DNA of 64,000 nt from Acidobacteriota bacterium (GCA_035471785.1 DATIPQ010000035.1:1-64000); one strand, 5' to 3'; shown: positions 10,907-19,321, numbered from the stretch's first letter. The notes: generated by a model from the sequence alone, not told the origin. A program made the numbers and translations.

Positions 10907-10936
10907 CCGATGCTCGCAGCTAGGAGAGGACAAGTC

Positions 10937-11335
10937 ATGACGCCGGCCCGCCGACAGCCTCAGCAAGCCCAAGACCTTCAACAGCAGAAAGAAGAAATGG
11001 AAGACATCCTGCGGCAGGTTGGCGACTACGTGTCGCGGCTGTCCGAGGGCTGCACCCTGGTGCGGGAGAACTTCCAGCAGGGTGATCACGCCCTGGGACA
11101 AAAGCGCCTCAGCGAAATGCTGGAGGGGCTGGGCTGGGTCACCAAGGCCTTTGCCGTTTCCCGTCCGCTGCTGCAAGAACGGCGCATCGAGCTGGCCTTG
11201 GACGGTCTTCCCGATGCTCTCCAGCCAGCCTTGGAGGGGTTGCAGAATCAAGACTTCGGCTTGGTCGGCGACGTGCTCGAGTACGAGGTTCAGCCCATCC
11301 TGCAAGAGTGGCGGTTGGAGCTTGAGAAACTCTAA
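10937..11335 (+). CDS. Small helical protein, first gene of a sigma-54 operon
   Basis: A 132-residue, almost entirely helical protein, Gln/Glu/Leu-rich, with LSEGCTLVRENFQQGD, LGQKRLSEMLEGLGWVTKAF and a C-terminal LVGDVLEYEVQPILQEW segment. The GLxW pattern is vaguely like small DUF8042-type helical proteins, but I cannot assign it. GGAGAGGA precedes ATG 10937. It is followed 19 bp later by the PseC-type gene and stands behind the sigma-54 promoter, which points to a flagellar or surface-glycan role (inference). Confidence 0.7.
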   Translation: MTPARRQPQQAQDLQQQKEEMEDILRQVGDYVSRLSEGCTLVRENFQQGDHALGQKRLSEMLEGLGWVTKAFAVSRPLLQERRIELALDGLPDALQPALEGLQNQDFGLVGDVLEYEVQPILQEWRLELEKL

Positions 11336-11354
11336 CAGGTGAAGGGTGAGCGCG

Positions 11355-12581
11355 ATGCCAGCGATCAAGGTCTCCAAGCTCAAGGGCCGTGTCCGCCCCT
11401 TGGCGGTTGACGGGGGTCAGCCCGTTCGCGGCGAACTGCTTCCCTACGGGCGCCAAACCATCGAGGAGGAAGACCTGCAAGCGGTCTGTGAAGCCTTGCG
11501 GTCGCCTCTCATCACCACGGGCCCGCGGGTCGATTCTTTCGAGAAAGCCTTCGCCAGGCGGGTGGGAGTCCGTCAATGCGTCGCCGTCAACAGCGGCACG
11601 GCGGCACTGCACTGCGCCGCTCACGTGCTGGGAATCGGTCCGGGCGACGAGGTCATCGTGCCGACCTTGACCTTCGCGGCCACCGCCAACGTGGTTCTCT
11701 ACCAGGGTGCGCGTCCGGTTTTCGCCGACGTCGATCCCGACCAGTTGCTCATCGATCCAACCAGCGTGGAAAGCCTGATCACGCCCCGCACGCGGGCCAT
11801 ATTCGCCGTCGACTATGCCGGCCAGCCTTGCGATTATCCGGCCCTGCGCCAGTTGGCCGAGCGCCACGGCCTGGCCCTGCTGGCCGATGCCTGTCATGCG
11901 CCGGGCGCCAGGCTGCAAGGCCGTCCGGTGGGTAGCCTGGCCGATGTGACCTGCTTTTCCCTTCATCCCGTCAAGCACATGACGACGGGAGAAGGCGGCT
12001 TGATTACCACCGACCGGGAAGACTGGGCGGCCCGAATGCGGCGCTTCCGCAATCACGGCATCAGCGTCGATCATCGTGACCGCCTCAAAAATGGATCCTG
12101 GCACTACGAAATCCGTCAGCTTGGCTATAACTATCGCTTGACCGACGTGCAGAGCGCTCTGGGCCTGTCCCAGTTGCGCCGGCTGCGTCAGTGGGTCAAG
12201 TCCCGCCGGCGCATTGCCGCCCGTTATGACCGGGAGCTGAGGCAATTCGACGCGCTGCGTCCGCTCAAGGTCAGAGAGGACGTCGAGCATGCCTACCACC
12301 TTTACGTGGTGCGTCTTGATCTGTCCCGCCTGAGGGTCGGCCGCGGCCAGGTCTTCAAAGCCTTGAGGGCCGAAGGAATCGGCGTCAACGTCCACTACAT
12401 CCCCGTCCACCTGCACCCGCTCTACCGGCGCCAGTTGGGCACCGGCCCAGGACTCTGTCCCCAGGCCGAGAAGGCCTATTCGGAGATCGTCACTCTGCCC
12501 GTCTTTCCCTCCATGACCCCCGGCGAGCAGGACGACGTCCTGGAGGCCTTAAACAAGGTCCTGCAAGCTTACCGCCGCTGA
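11355..12581 (+). CDS. pseC: PseC-type UDP-4-keto-sugar aminotransferase (DegT/DnrJ/EryC1 family)
   Basis: A 408-residue PLP-dependent sugar aminotransferase. Visible: LLPYGRQTIEEEDLQAVCEAL (PseC-like N-terminus), NSGTAALHCAAHVLGIGPGDEVIVP, ADACHAPGA, and the PLP lysine Lys207 in SLHPVKHMTTGEGG. PseC makes the 4-amino sugar in pseudaminic acid synthesis, the sugar often used to glycosylate flagellin. The ATG at 11355 has GAAGG upstream; a GTG at 11346 is an alternative start. Other pse genes are absent from the window, so the product could be another 4-amino-4,6-dideoxy sugar. Confidence 0.82.
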   Translation: MPAIKVSKLKGRVRPLAVDGGQPVRGELLPYGRQTIEEEDLQAVCEALRSPLITTGPRVDSFEKAFARRVGVRQCVAVNSGTAALHCAAHVLGIGPGDEVIVPTLTFAATANVVLYQGARPVFADVDPDQLLIDPTSVESLITPRTRAIFAVDYAGQPCDYPALRQLAERHGLALLADACHAPGARLQGRPVGSLADVTCFSLHPVKHMTTGEGGLITTDREDWAARMRRFRNHGISVDHRDRLKNGSWHYEIRQLGYNYRLTDVQSALGLSQLRRLRQWVKSRRRIAARYDRELRQFDALRPLKVREDVEHAYHLYVVRLDLSRLRVGRGQVFKALRAEGIGVNVHYIPVHLHPLYRRQLGTGPGLCPQAEKAYSEIVTLPVFPSMTPGEQDDVLEALNKVLQAYRR

Positions 12582-12599
12582 ACCCGGCTGCTTCCACGC

Positions 12600-13346
12600 T
12601 CAGTCATCCTCTTCTGCAAGCTCGATGCGCACCCGCAGGCGCGCCCCGTCCTGATCATATGGCGCGCCGGGATAGGGAGGAAAGGTGCGGGCCCGCAGAA
12701 TATCGATGAGCTCGCGGCCGCTGTAGCTCTTGTCGGGATCGATACGCAGCTCGCGGTCGAGATCGCCCGCCTGGCGCGGCGCCGACGGCGACTTGGGCTG
12801 AGGACGCGCCTGCAGGCGGCCTTGCAGCCACAGCGGAATCGAGGAAGCCAGCAACTGAGTGGCGGTATCGATCAAACGGGCGTAGAGAGCCGCTGCGGTG
12901 TCGGTGCCGAGGGTATGAACCGCCTCCTGAGCCAGGATGGGTCCCGTGTTGAGTCCGCCGTCGATGAGATGCAGGGTGACTCCGGCGGGCTCTTTGGCGG
13001 CGATGGCCCAGGCGTGAGGATGAGCTCCCCGTCCATGCGGAAGCAGCGAGGGGTGGAGGTTGGCTGCGCCCTCGGGAAAGAGGTCGAGAATCGAGGCGGG
13101 TATGGAATCGCCGTAGAGGACGCTGAGTCCATGAGTGGGTCGCAGCCCCTCCATCTCGCTTCGCGTCTGCTCTTTTTCGAGTTGGTCGGACTTCCAGATC
13201 GGGATGTCGTCTCCCACGGCGTTTCGAATACGCTCGGAGTCTCTTTCCCCCGGCGGATGCACGACCGCTCCCACCACCTGGCCGGCGAGAAACTCCACCG
13301 CCCGAATCCCCAGTTCACCGTTGACGAAAAGTACCAGACGAGCCAT
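12600..13346 (-). CDS. Formyltransferase-fold protein, probable sugar N-formyltransferase homologue
   Basis: A 248-residue protein with the 10-formyl-THF formyltransferase fold. It has the conserved NLHPSLLPHGRGAHP segment with the catalytic Asn-x-His. The following loop reads LIDGGLNTGPILAQ; the family has Asp where this has Asn (GLDTG to GLNTG), so a catalytic residue is changed. It is too short and divergent for Met-tRNA formyltransferase. It converges with pseC, 18 bp apart, consistent with formylation of a 4-amino sugar. AGGAGG lies before the ATG at 13346. Confidence 0.75.
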   Translation of the reverse strand: MARLVLFVNGELGIRAVEFLAGQVVGAVVHPPGERDSERIRNAVGDDIPIWKSDQLEKEQTRSEMEGLRPTHGLSVLYGDSIPASILDLFPEGAANLHPSLLPHGRGAHPHAWAIAAKEPAGVTLHLIDGGLNTGPILAQEAVHTLGTDTAAALYARLIDTATQLLASSIPLWLQGRLQARPQPKSPSAPRQAGDLDRELRIDPDKSYSGRELIDILRARTFPPYPGAPYDQDGARLRVRIELAEEDD

Positions 13347-13772
13347 TCAACCTCCTCGCTTTCATCCCTCCGCGTGCTGGCGTGGTCGCGGCGGAGTCCA
13401 TTTCATTCTAACCCGTCCGGGCCCAAAAAAGGCCTAAAGTCTCGCCCCTGGTTGGGGACGCTTCGGCCGCATGGCCAAGCGGTGGCCCCTGCCGACGCAA
13501 ACGAGGTAAAAGGACAGCGCAGGGCTGTGAATTGTGATAAGCTTTCCCAGTCATTGTGGACGGCGCCTTCGTGTGCCGATTGGAGAACGGTCAGAGAAAC
13601 TTCGGAGAGTACCTTCCTGCAGGTCTTTGTTCCAGTTCCGAAATTATGGGGAATAACCGTATCCACAGGACGGGTTGTTCCGTGCTGCCCTCGACTCGGA
13701 GTGCGGGGTGGAACCTCAGTTTCAAATCAGTCAGATGCCGGTCTCAGACCGGGCAGAGGAGTATCGAGTATC
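13347..13772. other. 426-bp intergenic region between divergent genes
   Basis: This separates the minus-strand formyltransferase from the RRM protein gene. It is less GC-rich than the flanking genes in its middle (around 13530-13560, GTGAATTGTGATAAGC). It probably carries both promoters and a long 5' leader for the RRM gene. The reading frames crossing it show no family features. No RNA gene was recognised. Confidence 0.5.
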
Positions 13773-14072
13773 ATGTCGAAGAGGATTTATGTTGGAAACC
13801 TCCCCTACAGCACCAACGAAGCCGAATTGCGCGAGCTTTTCGAGCAGCATGGGGAGGTGGACGATGTCAGCCTGATCTACGACCGCGACACCGGCCGCGC
13901 CCGGGGCTTCGGCTTCGTGGAAATGGAAGACGGTGACGCCGATGACGCCATCGGCGCCCTCAATGGGTCGGAGTTGGGCGGACGACGCCTGACGGTTAAC
14001 GAAGCCCGTCCCCGTGGCGGCGGCGGCGGTGGCGGAGGCCGCGGCAACTACCGCAACGAACCCCGCTGGTAG
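13773..14072 (+). CDS. RRM-domain RNA-binding protein
   Basis: A 99-residue single RNA recognition motif protein of the bacterial glycine-rich (Rbp) type. RNP2 IYVGNLPY lies at residues 5-12 and RNP1 RGFGFVEM about residues 44-51. A short Gly/Arg tail (RPRGGGGGGGGRGNYRN) follows. Such proteins bind single-stranded RNA, often in cold or stress response. I chose ATG 13773 because it begins the domain exactly; the upstream frame is not conserved-looking. The long leader resembles that of cold-induced genes (inference). Confidence 0.9.
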   Translation: MSKRIYVGNLPYSTNEAELRELFEQHGEVDDVSLIYDRDTGRARGFGFVEMEDGDADDAIGALNGSELGGRRLTVNEARPRGGGGGGGGRGNYRNEPRW

Positions 14073-14285
14073 CCCACGCCAGTGCTGCGGGTCAAGTTTC
14101 TGAGCCATGCTGCATCCTAACTTCATTCGGATTCACCTCATACTTGCATTTCGCACCTCGATCTTGGCAAGACTCTGGCTCAAAACTCCTGACTCGCCGG
14201 GCACTGCGACCCCACGCTAAATGAGATTGCGCAGCCGAGCGCGACCCGCCTGCGAGCGGCGCGGTTGGCTGACCAGGAAGTTTCA

Positions 14286-14319
14286 GGCCGCATCCGGTTT
14301 TCGCCGGATGCGGCCTTTT
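14286..14319 (+). terminator. Rho-independent terminator
   Basis: A perfect 12-bp stem, GGCCGCATCCGG (14286-14297) with 14304-14315, around the loop TTTTCG and followed by TTTT. It lies 214 bp past the RRM gene. An upstream GC-rich imperfect hairpin (about 14231-14272) precedes it, so the interval may be a long 3' UTR or a small RNA. The rest of 14073-14404 shows no gene. Confidence 0.8.
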
Positions 14320-14404
14320 CTATCTGGAGGCTTTCCGTTGCCGCCAGCTCGCGTAAGTGGCATCCTATGCCGGTTAATCGATAACTCGCAGAGAGGATGC
14401 TTTT

Positions 14405-15865
14405 ATGCTCACGGTTTGGACTCGGCACGGTGTCATGCGGCTCCATCTCGCGCTGGCCTTGCTGGCGCTTTTCCTCCCCGCCTGCGCGCCTTCGCAGGCT
14501 CCCGGAGCCGCCGACGACACCCCGGCGCCCCCGGCCGAAGAATTACGGCCCCAAGAGCCCTTCGTCACCTCCGACACCGACCGGCTGCGGGCCGCCCTGG
14601 TCTTTCCTCTCAGCGAAAACCTGCTGCGCTCGGTCGCGGCGGCGGTGCCGGGCGGCCATCCGCTGGCCCGCACCCAGCCGATGGGAAAGGTGGAAGAGCA
14701 TTCCCAGTTGGTGAAGTTGCTGGAAGGCAACGAGGTGACCGTGCTGGACGCGCGGGATCTGGCCCAGCAGGCCATCGAGGAGGCCCGCCGCCAGGGCGGC
14801 CTGCAGGAATGGCTGCGCGAGGCTTTCCCGCAGAGCGCCGAGAGGGCCATCCAACGCTTGGACGAACTGAACGCCGACAGTCTCTTCAACCAGCGCGACG
14901 ATCATTTTTATCTGCGGGCCGAGGACGGCTCCTTCGACCCCATCTTTCCCGGAGTGCCTTCCATGTACTGGGCCCGCGACTGGGCCATCAGCACTCCCCG
15001 CGGATTGATCATCGGCAACGGCATGCGCTTCGGGCGTTCACGCGAAAACCACGTGGCCCGGCTCATCTTTCAATTCGCGCCCCTCTTTCAGCAGATTCCG
15101 GTGGCTTTCGACGCCTCGGCCCATCAGGTTCACTTGGATGGAGGCGACACCATCGTCCTCGACCGGGACACCCTGCTGCTGGGCGTGGGCAACCGTTCCA
15201 GCCGCGAGGCCGCGCCTCTCCTGGCCAAGGAGCTCAACATGGAGGTGCTGGCCGTCAACATGCCGCCGCGCGATCGGGGCGGGGCGCTGGGCCGGTCCTT
15301 GCTGCACCTCGATACCATCTTCAACATCGTCGACCACGACAAGGCCCTGGCTTTGCCCTACTTTCTGGAAGAGGAATTCTCCCAAAGCAATCCGCTCAAA
15401 GACGTCCTGGCCGGGTTGAAGCGTCAGACCGAAGAGCTGATCGAAGCCCATCCCGACTACGATTTCCCCGACACCGAAGAGATTCAGAGCACCCTCGAGG
15501 CTATTCCCGAGGTCGGTTGGGTGACCCGCTATGCGGCGGGGACGGGCGAGGAGCAAGCCCTGGAAATGAAGCTGGTCGACTACTTTCGTCAAGAGGGATA
15601 CACCGTGATTCCGGTGGGCGGACCTCAGGGCGGCCTGCCCCCGCTCAAGTACTTTCTGGAACGGGTGCTCTACGAGTTGAATTGGCAGGGAGCCAACGTG
15701 GTGCAATTGGCCCCCGGGCACGTCATCGCCTACCGCCACAACGTCCACACCAACCAGGCCCTGCGCGACGCCGGCGTGCAGGTCTCGACCTTCGACGGCG
15801 ACCTGCTGGCCCACCACAACGGCGGACCCCACTGCCTGGTCATGCCGTTGTTGCGAAACCCCTGA
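14405..15865 (+). CDS. Exported arginine-deiminase-fold lipoprotein
   Basis: A 486-residue protein of the guanidino-modifying (arginine deiminase/amidinotransferase) superfamily with an N-terminal lipoprotein signal (ALALLALFLPAC, Cys27). The active-site set is present: ARDW (190-193), HLDGGD (243-248), the catalytic His301 in LHLDTIFN and the catalytic Cys477 in GGPHC. Hydrolysis of arginine, agmatine or a peptidyl guanidine outside the cytoplasm is inferred; cytoplasmic arginine deiminases are ~410 residues and lack a signal. GAGAGGA precedes ATG 14405. Confidence 0.82.
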   Translation: MLTVWTRHGVMRLHLALALLALFLPACAPSQAPGAADDTPAPPAEELRPQEPFVTSDTDRLRAALVFPLSENLLRSVAAAVPGGHPLARTQPMGKVEEHSQLVKLLEGNEVTVLDARDLAQQAIEEARRQGGLQEWLREAFPQSAERAIQRLDELNADSLFNQRDDHFYLRAEDGSFDPIFPGVPSMYWARDWAISTPRGLIIGNGMRFGRSRENHVARLIFQFAPLFQQIPVAFDASAHQVHLDGGDTIVLDRDTLLLGVGNRSSREAAPLLAKELNMEVLAVNMPPRDRGGALGRSLLHLDTIFNIVDHDKALALPYFLEEEFSQSNPLKDVLAGLKRQTEELIEAHPDYDFPDTEEIQSTLEAIPEVGWVTRYAAGTGEEQALEMKLVDYFRQEGYTVIPVGGPQGGLPPLKYFLERVLYELNWQGANVVQLAPGHVIAYRHNVHTNQALRDAGVQVSTFDGDLLAHHNGGPHCLVMPLLRNP

Positions 15866-15872
15866 CGGGCGT

Positions 15873-15916
15873 CGCCAACTTCCAACTCTTGCAACTTGCA
15901 AGGACCAACTCACAAT
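15873..15916. repeat. Degenerate CCAACT intergenic tract
   Basis: GCCAACTTCCAACTCTTGC followed by CCAACTCACAATC. It is one of four similar tracts (484-517, 5320-5349, 56941-56975). Confidence 0.4.
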
Positions 15917-16051
15917 CGGATGCGTCCCGGGCTTTCCATTAAAGACACGACTATTTCAAGCAGAAAATCGTGACTCGAGATCTGTCGTTTCTCCCTTCTA
16001 TGCTGTGGGCGTTGTGTCAAATGCTTCACCCATAGTAAAGGAGAAACGACG

Positions 16052-16216
16052 ATGAGACAGAGTGTTCGATGGTTGATCTGCGGGTTGGTGTTGGCGGGGC
16101 TGCTGGCCGTGGGCGGCGCCAAACTGATCGTGGGCGAGATGGCGGATGCCGAGGCGTTTTGTTGCGGTGCACCTCCGCCTAGCTGCGGCGAGTTCGGGAT
16201 GCCAAGGTGTGAATAA
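16052..16216 (+). CDS. Small secreted or membrane Cys-rich peptide
   Basis: A 54-residue frame with a near-perfect AAGGAG site. It has an N-terminal signal or anchor (WLICGLVLAGLLAVGGAKL) and then a short tail with FCCGAPPPSCGEFGMPRC, four cysteines in 17 residues. No family is recognised. It stands alone on its transcript start, 68 bp before a membrane protein gene. Confidence 0.65.
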   Translation: MRQSVRWLICGLVLAGLLAVGGAKLIVGEMADAEAFCCGAPPPSCGEFGMPRCE

Positions 16217-16284
16217 GAGCCTTTAGGAGCGGTTTCTAGCTGATATATTGCACCCATAGGTGACTTCATGGCATACTTCAGGCG

Positions 16285-16962
16285 ATGTCTGAGGCAATGT
16301 TTGTCCTCTTGGGTTTGAGCCACTTGGTGGTCATCGCTCACCTCCTAATCAGCTCCCGCTACGGAATTGCAAAGCAGATGCCTTTGCTCAAGGCCTTTAT
16401 CGGCTGGTCGCTCGTTCAGGAACTTCTCGCACAGTCCATCTGGCTTCTCGATGGACACGGCACATTGTTCTACTTCCACTTCTACTACGTCACCTGCTTG
16501 ATTCACTTTGGGTTCATCACGGTCCTGATCCTTGATGTACATCGGGGGTGCCGTATTCGCTGGACTTGGAGGTCAAGTGGAATGATGGCGGTTTTCTTGG
16601 TGGTCTTCTTGGGGCACTTTCTGATCACTGCCGGAGCAGCGGCCAGCGGATACCTGGTAGCCATCACTTTGCTGTTGCATGTGCATGCTTTCTTGTGCGC
16701 GGCCCTGAACCTGGCCTTGGCCTACAGCTCCGGCGTCGACCTGGGGCGGGTTCGGGGAGCCGCGCTGTGGGCCGTTTCGGTGGTCACCGTACTCAACTAC
16801 GTGGTCTACATCACACCGGCCTTCGACCTGCTCCCCTACGCCGTCATGCGCCACCTCATCCCCTGGGTATCGCTGCTCTTCTGGCTGCTCCTGCTCTACG
16901 GCCTGCGCTTCAAACCCGAACAAGCCTTCCAAACCGCCCGCCCCAAAACACGCACCACCTGA
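16285..16962 (+). CDS. Seven-helix membrane protein of unknown function
   Basis: A 225-residue hydrophobic protein with about seven predicted membrane spans separated by short loops (e.g. MFVLLGLSHLVVIAHLLI, TWRSSGMMAVFLVVFLG, ALWAVSVVTVLNYVVYI, LIPWVSLLFWLLLLYGL) and a short basic C-terminus. The layout resembles the membrane sensor part of some bacterial signalling proteins but no output domain is attached. It could be co-transcribed with the Cys-rich peptide just upstream. No clear ribosome site. Confidence 0.65.
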   Translation: MSEAMFVLLGLSHLVVIAHLLISSRYGIAKQMPLLKAFIGWSLVQELLAQSIWLLDGHGTLFYFHFYYVTCLIHFGFITVLILDVHRGCRIRWTWRSSGMMAVFLVVFLGHFLITAGAAASGYLVAITLLLHVHAFLCAALNLALAYSSGVDLGRVRGAALWAVSVVTVLNYVVYITPAFDLLPYAVMRHLIPWVSLLFWLLLLYGLRFKPEQAFQTARPKTRTT

Positions 16963-16987
16963 GTCACCAGCTGTGGTGGGCCCGCTC

Positions 16988-18166
16988 TCAGGCCGTGTGG
17001 GCGACCAGGGAGGCTTTTCGCAGGGCCTGGGTGAGGTCGGCAATGAGGTCTTCGGGGGCCTCGATGCCTACCGAGAAGCGGATCAGGCTGTCGCTGATGC
17101 CGGCGCGCCGGCGCTGCTCGGGCGTCATGCCCACGTGCGAGGTTGTGGCCGGACGCGTCACCAGCGACTCCACGCCTCCCAGGCTGGGAGCCGAAACCGG
17201 AAGCTCCAGGGCCTTGAGAAAAGCGTCGGCCTGCTCCACTCCACCCCTCAGTACGAAGCTGAGCATGCTCCCGTATCCGTCCAGCAATTGAGAGGCGCGT
17301 TCATGGTCGCGATGCGACTCCAGTCCCGGATAGTGCACCTTGGCAACCCCCTCCTGCTTCTCCAGGAAGCGGGCGATTTGCAGGGCCGAGGCGTTCTGAT
17401 GGCGCATGCGCAGGGCCAGCGTCTTGAGTCCCCGGTGGAGCAGGAAACAAGCATGGGGGTCAAGGGAACCGCCCAGGTGATTAAGCTTGTGGCGGGCTCG
17501 CCGCACCAGCAACTTCTTTCCGATGATGGCGCCCGCAACGATGTCGGTGTGGCCGTTGAGGCTCTTGGTGGCCGAGTGCAGCGAAAGGTCGAATCCCCAT
17601 TCGGCGGGACGGAAGTTGACGGGGCTGGCGAAGGTGTTGTCGATCATCGACACCAGTCCGTGCTTGCGGGCGAACTCCACGGCCGCCTTCAAATCGCCAA
17701 CCTGAATCAGGGGGTTGGAGACGGTCTCGACGTAGATGGCCTTGGTCGAGGTCCGCATCTTCCGCTCCCAGGAGGCGGGATCGTCGGGGTCGATGTAGTC
17801 GATCTCGATGCCCAGATCCTTGAAGTCCTGGTCGATGAAGTTGTGGGTGCCTCCGTAAAGGGTCTCCTGGGCCAGCAGGTGATCGCCGGACCTGAGCACG
17901 CTCAGCAGGGCCGTGGTGATGGCGGCCATTCCCGAGGACGTGAGCAGGGCGTCCTCGGCGTTTTCCAGGGCAGCCAGCTTGCGGTGAAGGACCAGGTGGT
18001 TGGGAGTGTTGTTGAGGCGGATGTACTTGATGTCGTGGTAGTCGCTCTGGCCCCCGAATTCGTAGGTTGAAGACTGGAAAATAGGCAGGCTGACGGCCCC
18101 CTCGATGCGTTCCTCCGGATCTCCGGCATGGATCAGCTTGGTGTCGAATCTCAGGTCTTTCTTCAC
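16988..18166 (-). CDS. Trans-sulfuration PLP enzyme (cystathionine gamma-synthase/lyase family)
   Basis: A 392-residue Cys/Met metabolism PLP enzyme. Visible: FDTKLIHAGDPEERIEGAVSLPIFQSSTYEF, SGMAAITTALLSVLRSGDHLL, DNTFASPVNFRPAEWG, the PLP lysine in SLHSATKSLNGHTD, and the C-terminal SLGGVESLVTRPATTSH. Members interconvert cysteine, homocysteine and methionine precursors; synthase versus lyase cannot be decided. Starts with GTG at 18166, seven bases after AAAGGAG; the frame continuing to 18331 is not family-like. Confidence 0.88.
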   Translation of the reverse strand: MKKDLRFDTKLIHAGDPEERIEGAVSLPIFQSSTYEFGGQSDYHDIKYIRLNNTPNHLVLHRKLAALENAEDALLTSSGMAAITTALLSVLRSGDHLLAQETLYGGTHNFIDQDFKDLGIEIDYIDPDDPASWERKMRTSTKAIYVETVSNPLIQVGDLKAAVEFARKHGLVSMIDNTFASPVNFRPAEWGFDLSLHSATKSLNGHTDIVAGAIIGKKLLVRRARHKLNHLGGSLDPHACFLLHRGLKTLALRMRHQNASALQIARFLEKQEGVAKVHYPGLESHRDHERASQLLDGYGSMLSFVLRGGVEQADAFLKALELPVSAPSLGGVESLVTRPATTSHVGMTPEQRRRAGISDSLIRFSVGIEAPEDLIADLTQALRKASLVAHTA

Positions 18167-18244
18167 GTCCGGCTCCTTTCGCTGGCGAGCATCCAGTTTA
18201 GCCCCAAAGCCGTCCCCCGTCCATGCTCCTGCTATGGTGAGGCC

Positions 18245-18724
18245 ATGAGACGCTACTGTCGCCGCCCTTTTCCTCCTTACCGGCACCGCCCGGGACGCAC
18301 GCCCCATCCCGTGCTGGATGAAGGGGGGCATTTATACGGTCAGGAAGAGCCTCGGCCCGGCCGTTTTGATCCACAACGGTGGGAGGAGAGCGAGGACTAC
18401 CTGTGGGGCGCCGACCTCTTCAATCACGGCTACTTTTGGGAGGCCCACGAGGCCTGGGAAGGACTTTGGCGCGGGGTGCGGGGCAGGCCCGAGGGCGACT
18501 TCCTGCGTGGATTGATCCAGGTGGCGGCGGCCTTCCTCAAGCGGGCCCAAGGCCGGGAGAAGGGAACGCTCAGCCTGCGCGGCAAGGCCTTTGAGAAACT
18601 GCGTCCGCTGGCGGAGGGGCGAGGGCGCTACGCCGGCGTTCGACTGGCGGACTGGATGCAGGACGTCGACGAGGCCCTCTCCCAAGACAAGGCAGCGCCT
18701 CCCCTGCTTATCGGAGAAGGGTGA
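18245..18724 (+). CDS. DUF309 domain protein
   Basis: A 159-residue protein with the DUF309 signature GADLFNHGYFWEAHEAWEGLW followed by FLRGLIQVAAAFLKRAQG. The family is a small helical domain of unknown function with conserved His and Glu that could bind metal. The N-terminal 45 residues are basic/Pro-rich and variable. It is divergent from the PLP enzyme gene; the ATG at 18245 is the first plausible start. Confidence 0.85.
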   Translation: MRRYCRRPFPPYRHRPGRTPHPVLDEGGHLYGQEEPRPGRFDPQRWEESEDYLWGADLFNHGYFWEAHEAWEGLWRGVRGRPEGDFLRGLIQVAAAFLKRAQGREKGTLSLRGKAFEKLRPLAEGRGRYAGVRLADWMQDVDEALSQDKAAPPLLIGEG

Positions 18725-18734
18725 TGAACTATCC

Positions 18735-18763
18735 GGAACGGGCCGGGTTGCCCCGCCCGTTCC
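18735..18763 (+). terminator. GC-rich hairpin after the DUF309 gene
   Basis: GGAACGGGC (18735-18743) pairs with GCCCGTTCC (18755-18763); the loop itself contains GGG and CCC. It lies 10 bp after the stop codon with no T-run, so it is either a factor-dependent terminator or an mRNA-stabilising hairpin. Confidence 0.5.
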
Positions 18764-19006
18764 GTCCACCGCCACCGCCCCCCCCGAGCCACCGTCCACT
18801 CCTCTTGCGGTGCCGCGCCCGTCACCGTTGACGTCAAGCACAAACCCATCCAAAAGCCAACACTGATATTGACCCGCATGTGTTCATAGCGCTGCATGAG
18901 CACGTTTCCGTCGCTCAATCCCCACCCGGACGCGTTCTAGAAAGAAGATGACCGATGTGGGGGCCTAAGCAGTGTTGCACTAAAATTGATCAATGGTTAA
19001 AATCGC

Positions 19007-19309
19007 ATGCGTCATGAAAACAGGAAGAGACCTCGAGGACTTGAAGAGCTGAGGCGGACGGCTAAAGAGGGAAGCATTGTCCACACCCTGCACTTTCGCA
19101 AGGAACTGCGTGACGCGGGGGCTGACTCCGAGGATGTGAACAGTGTCTTGCATGATCCTGACACCGTGCTGGAATCGATGCAGTTCGACCAAAGTTTCAG
19201 CAACTGGAAGTGTCGGATCAGGGGCCCAGACAGTCGGGGCGAACCCTTGACGATCATCGCTGCCCTGGATGAGGAGAACGCCACCATCGTCCTCATCACC
19301 GCCTTCTAG
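19007..19309 (+). CDS. DUF4258-like toxin
   Basis: A 100-residue protein resembling DUF4258/mRNA-interferase-like toxins: VHTLHFRKELRDAGADSEDVNSVL, then WKCRIRGPDSRGEPLTIIAALDEENATIVLITAF, the beta-strand ending common to these toxins. Twelve bases separate it from the zinc-finger/HTH gene downstream, so the pair looks like a type II toxin-antitoxin locus with toxin first, as in MqsRA. Confidence 0.7.
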   Translation: MRHENRKRPRGLEELRRTAKEGSIVHTLHFRKELRDAGADSEDVNSVLHDPDTVLESMQFDQSFSNWKCRIRGPDSRGEPLTIIAALDEENATIVLITAF

Positions 19310-19321
19310 GAGGACATACGT

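Noticed and set aside
10855-10915. A c-di-GMP/GEMM-like riboswitch in the sigma-54 leader (GGGCAAAC, GACGC..AAGCC, ACCGATG words present).
   Set aside because: The words are too close together: only about 12 bases separate AAGCC from ACCGATG where the aptamer needs a full second stem, and the P2 hairpin is missing. The perfect 11-bp stem explains the region better.
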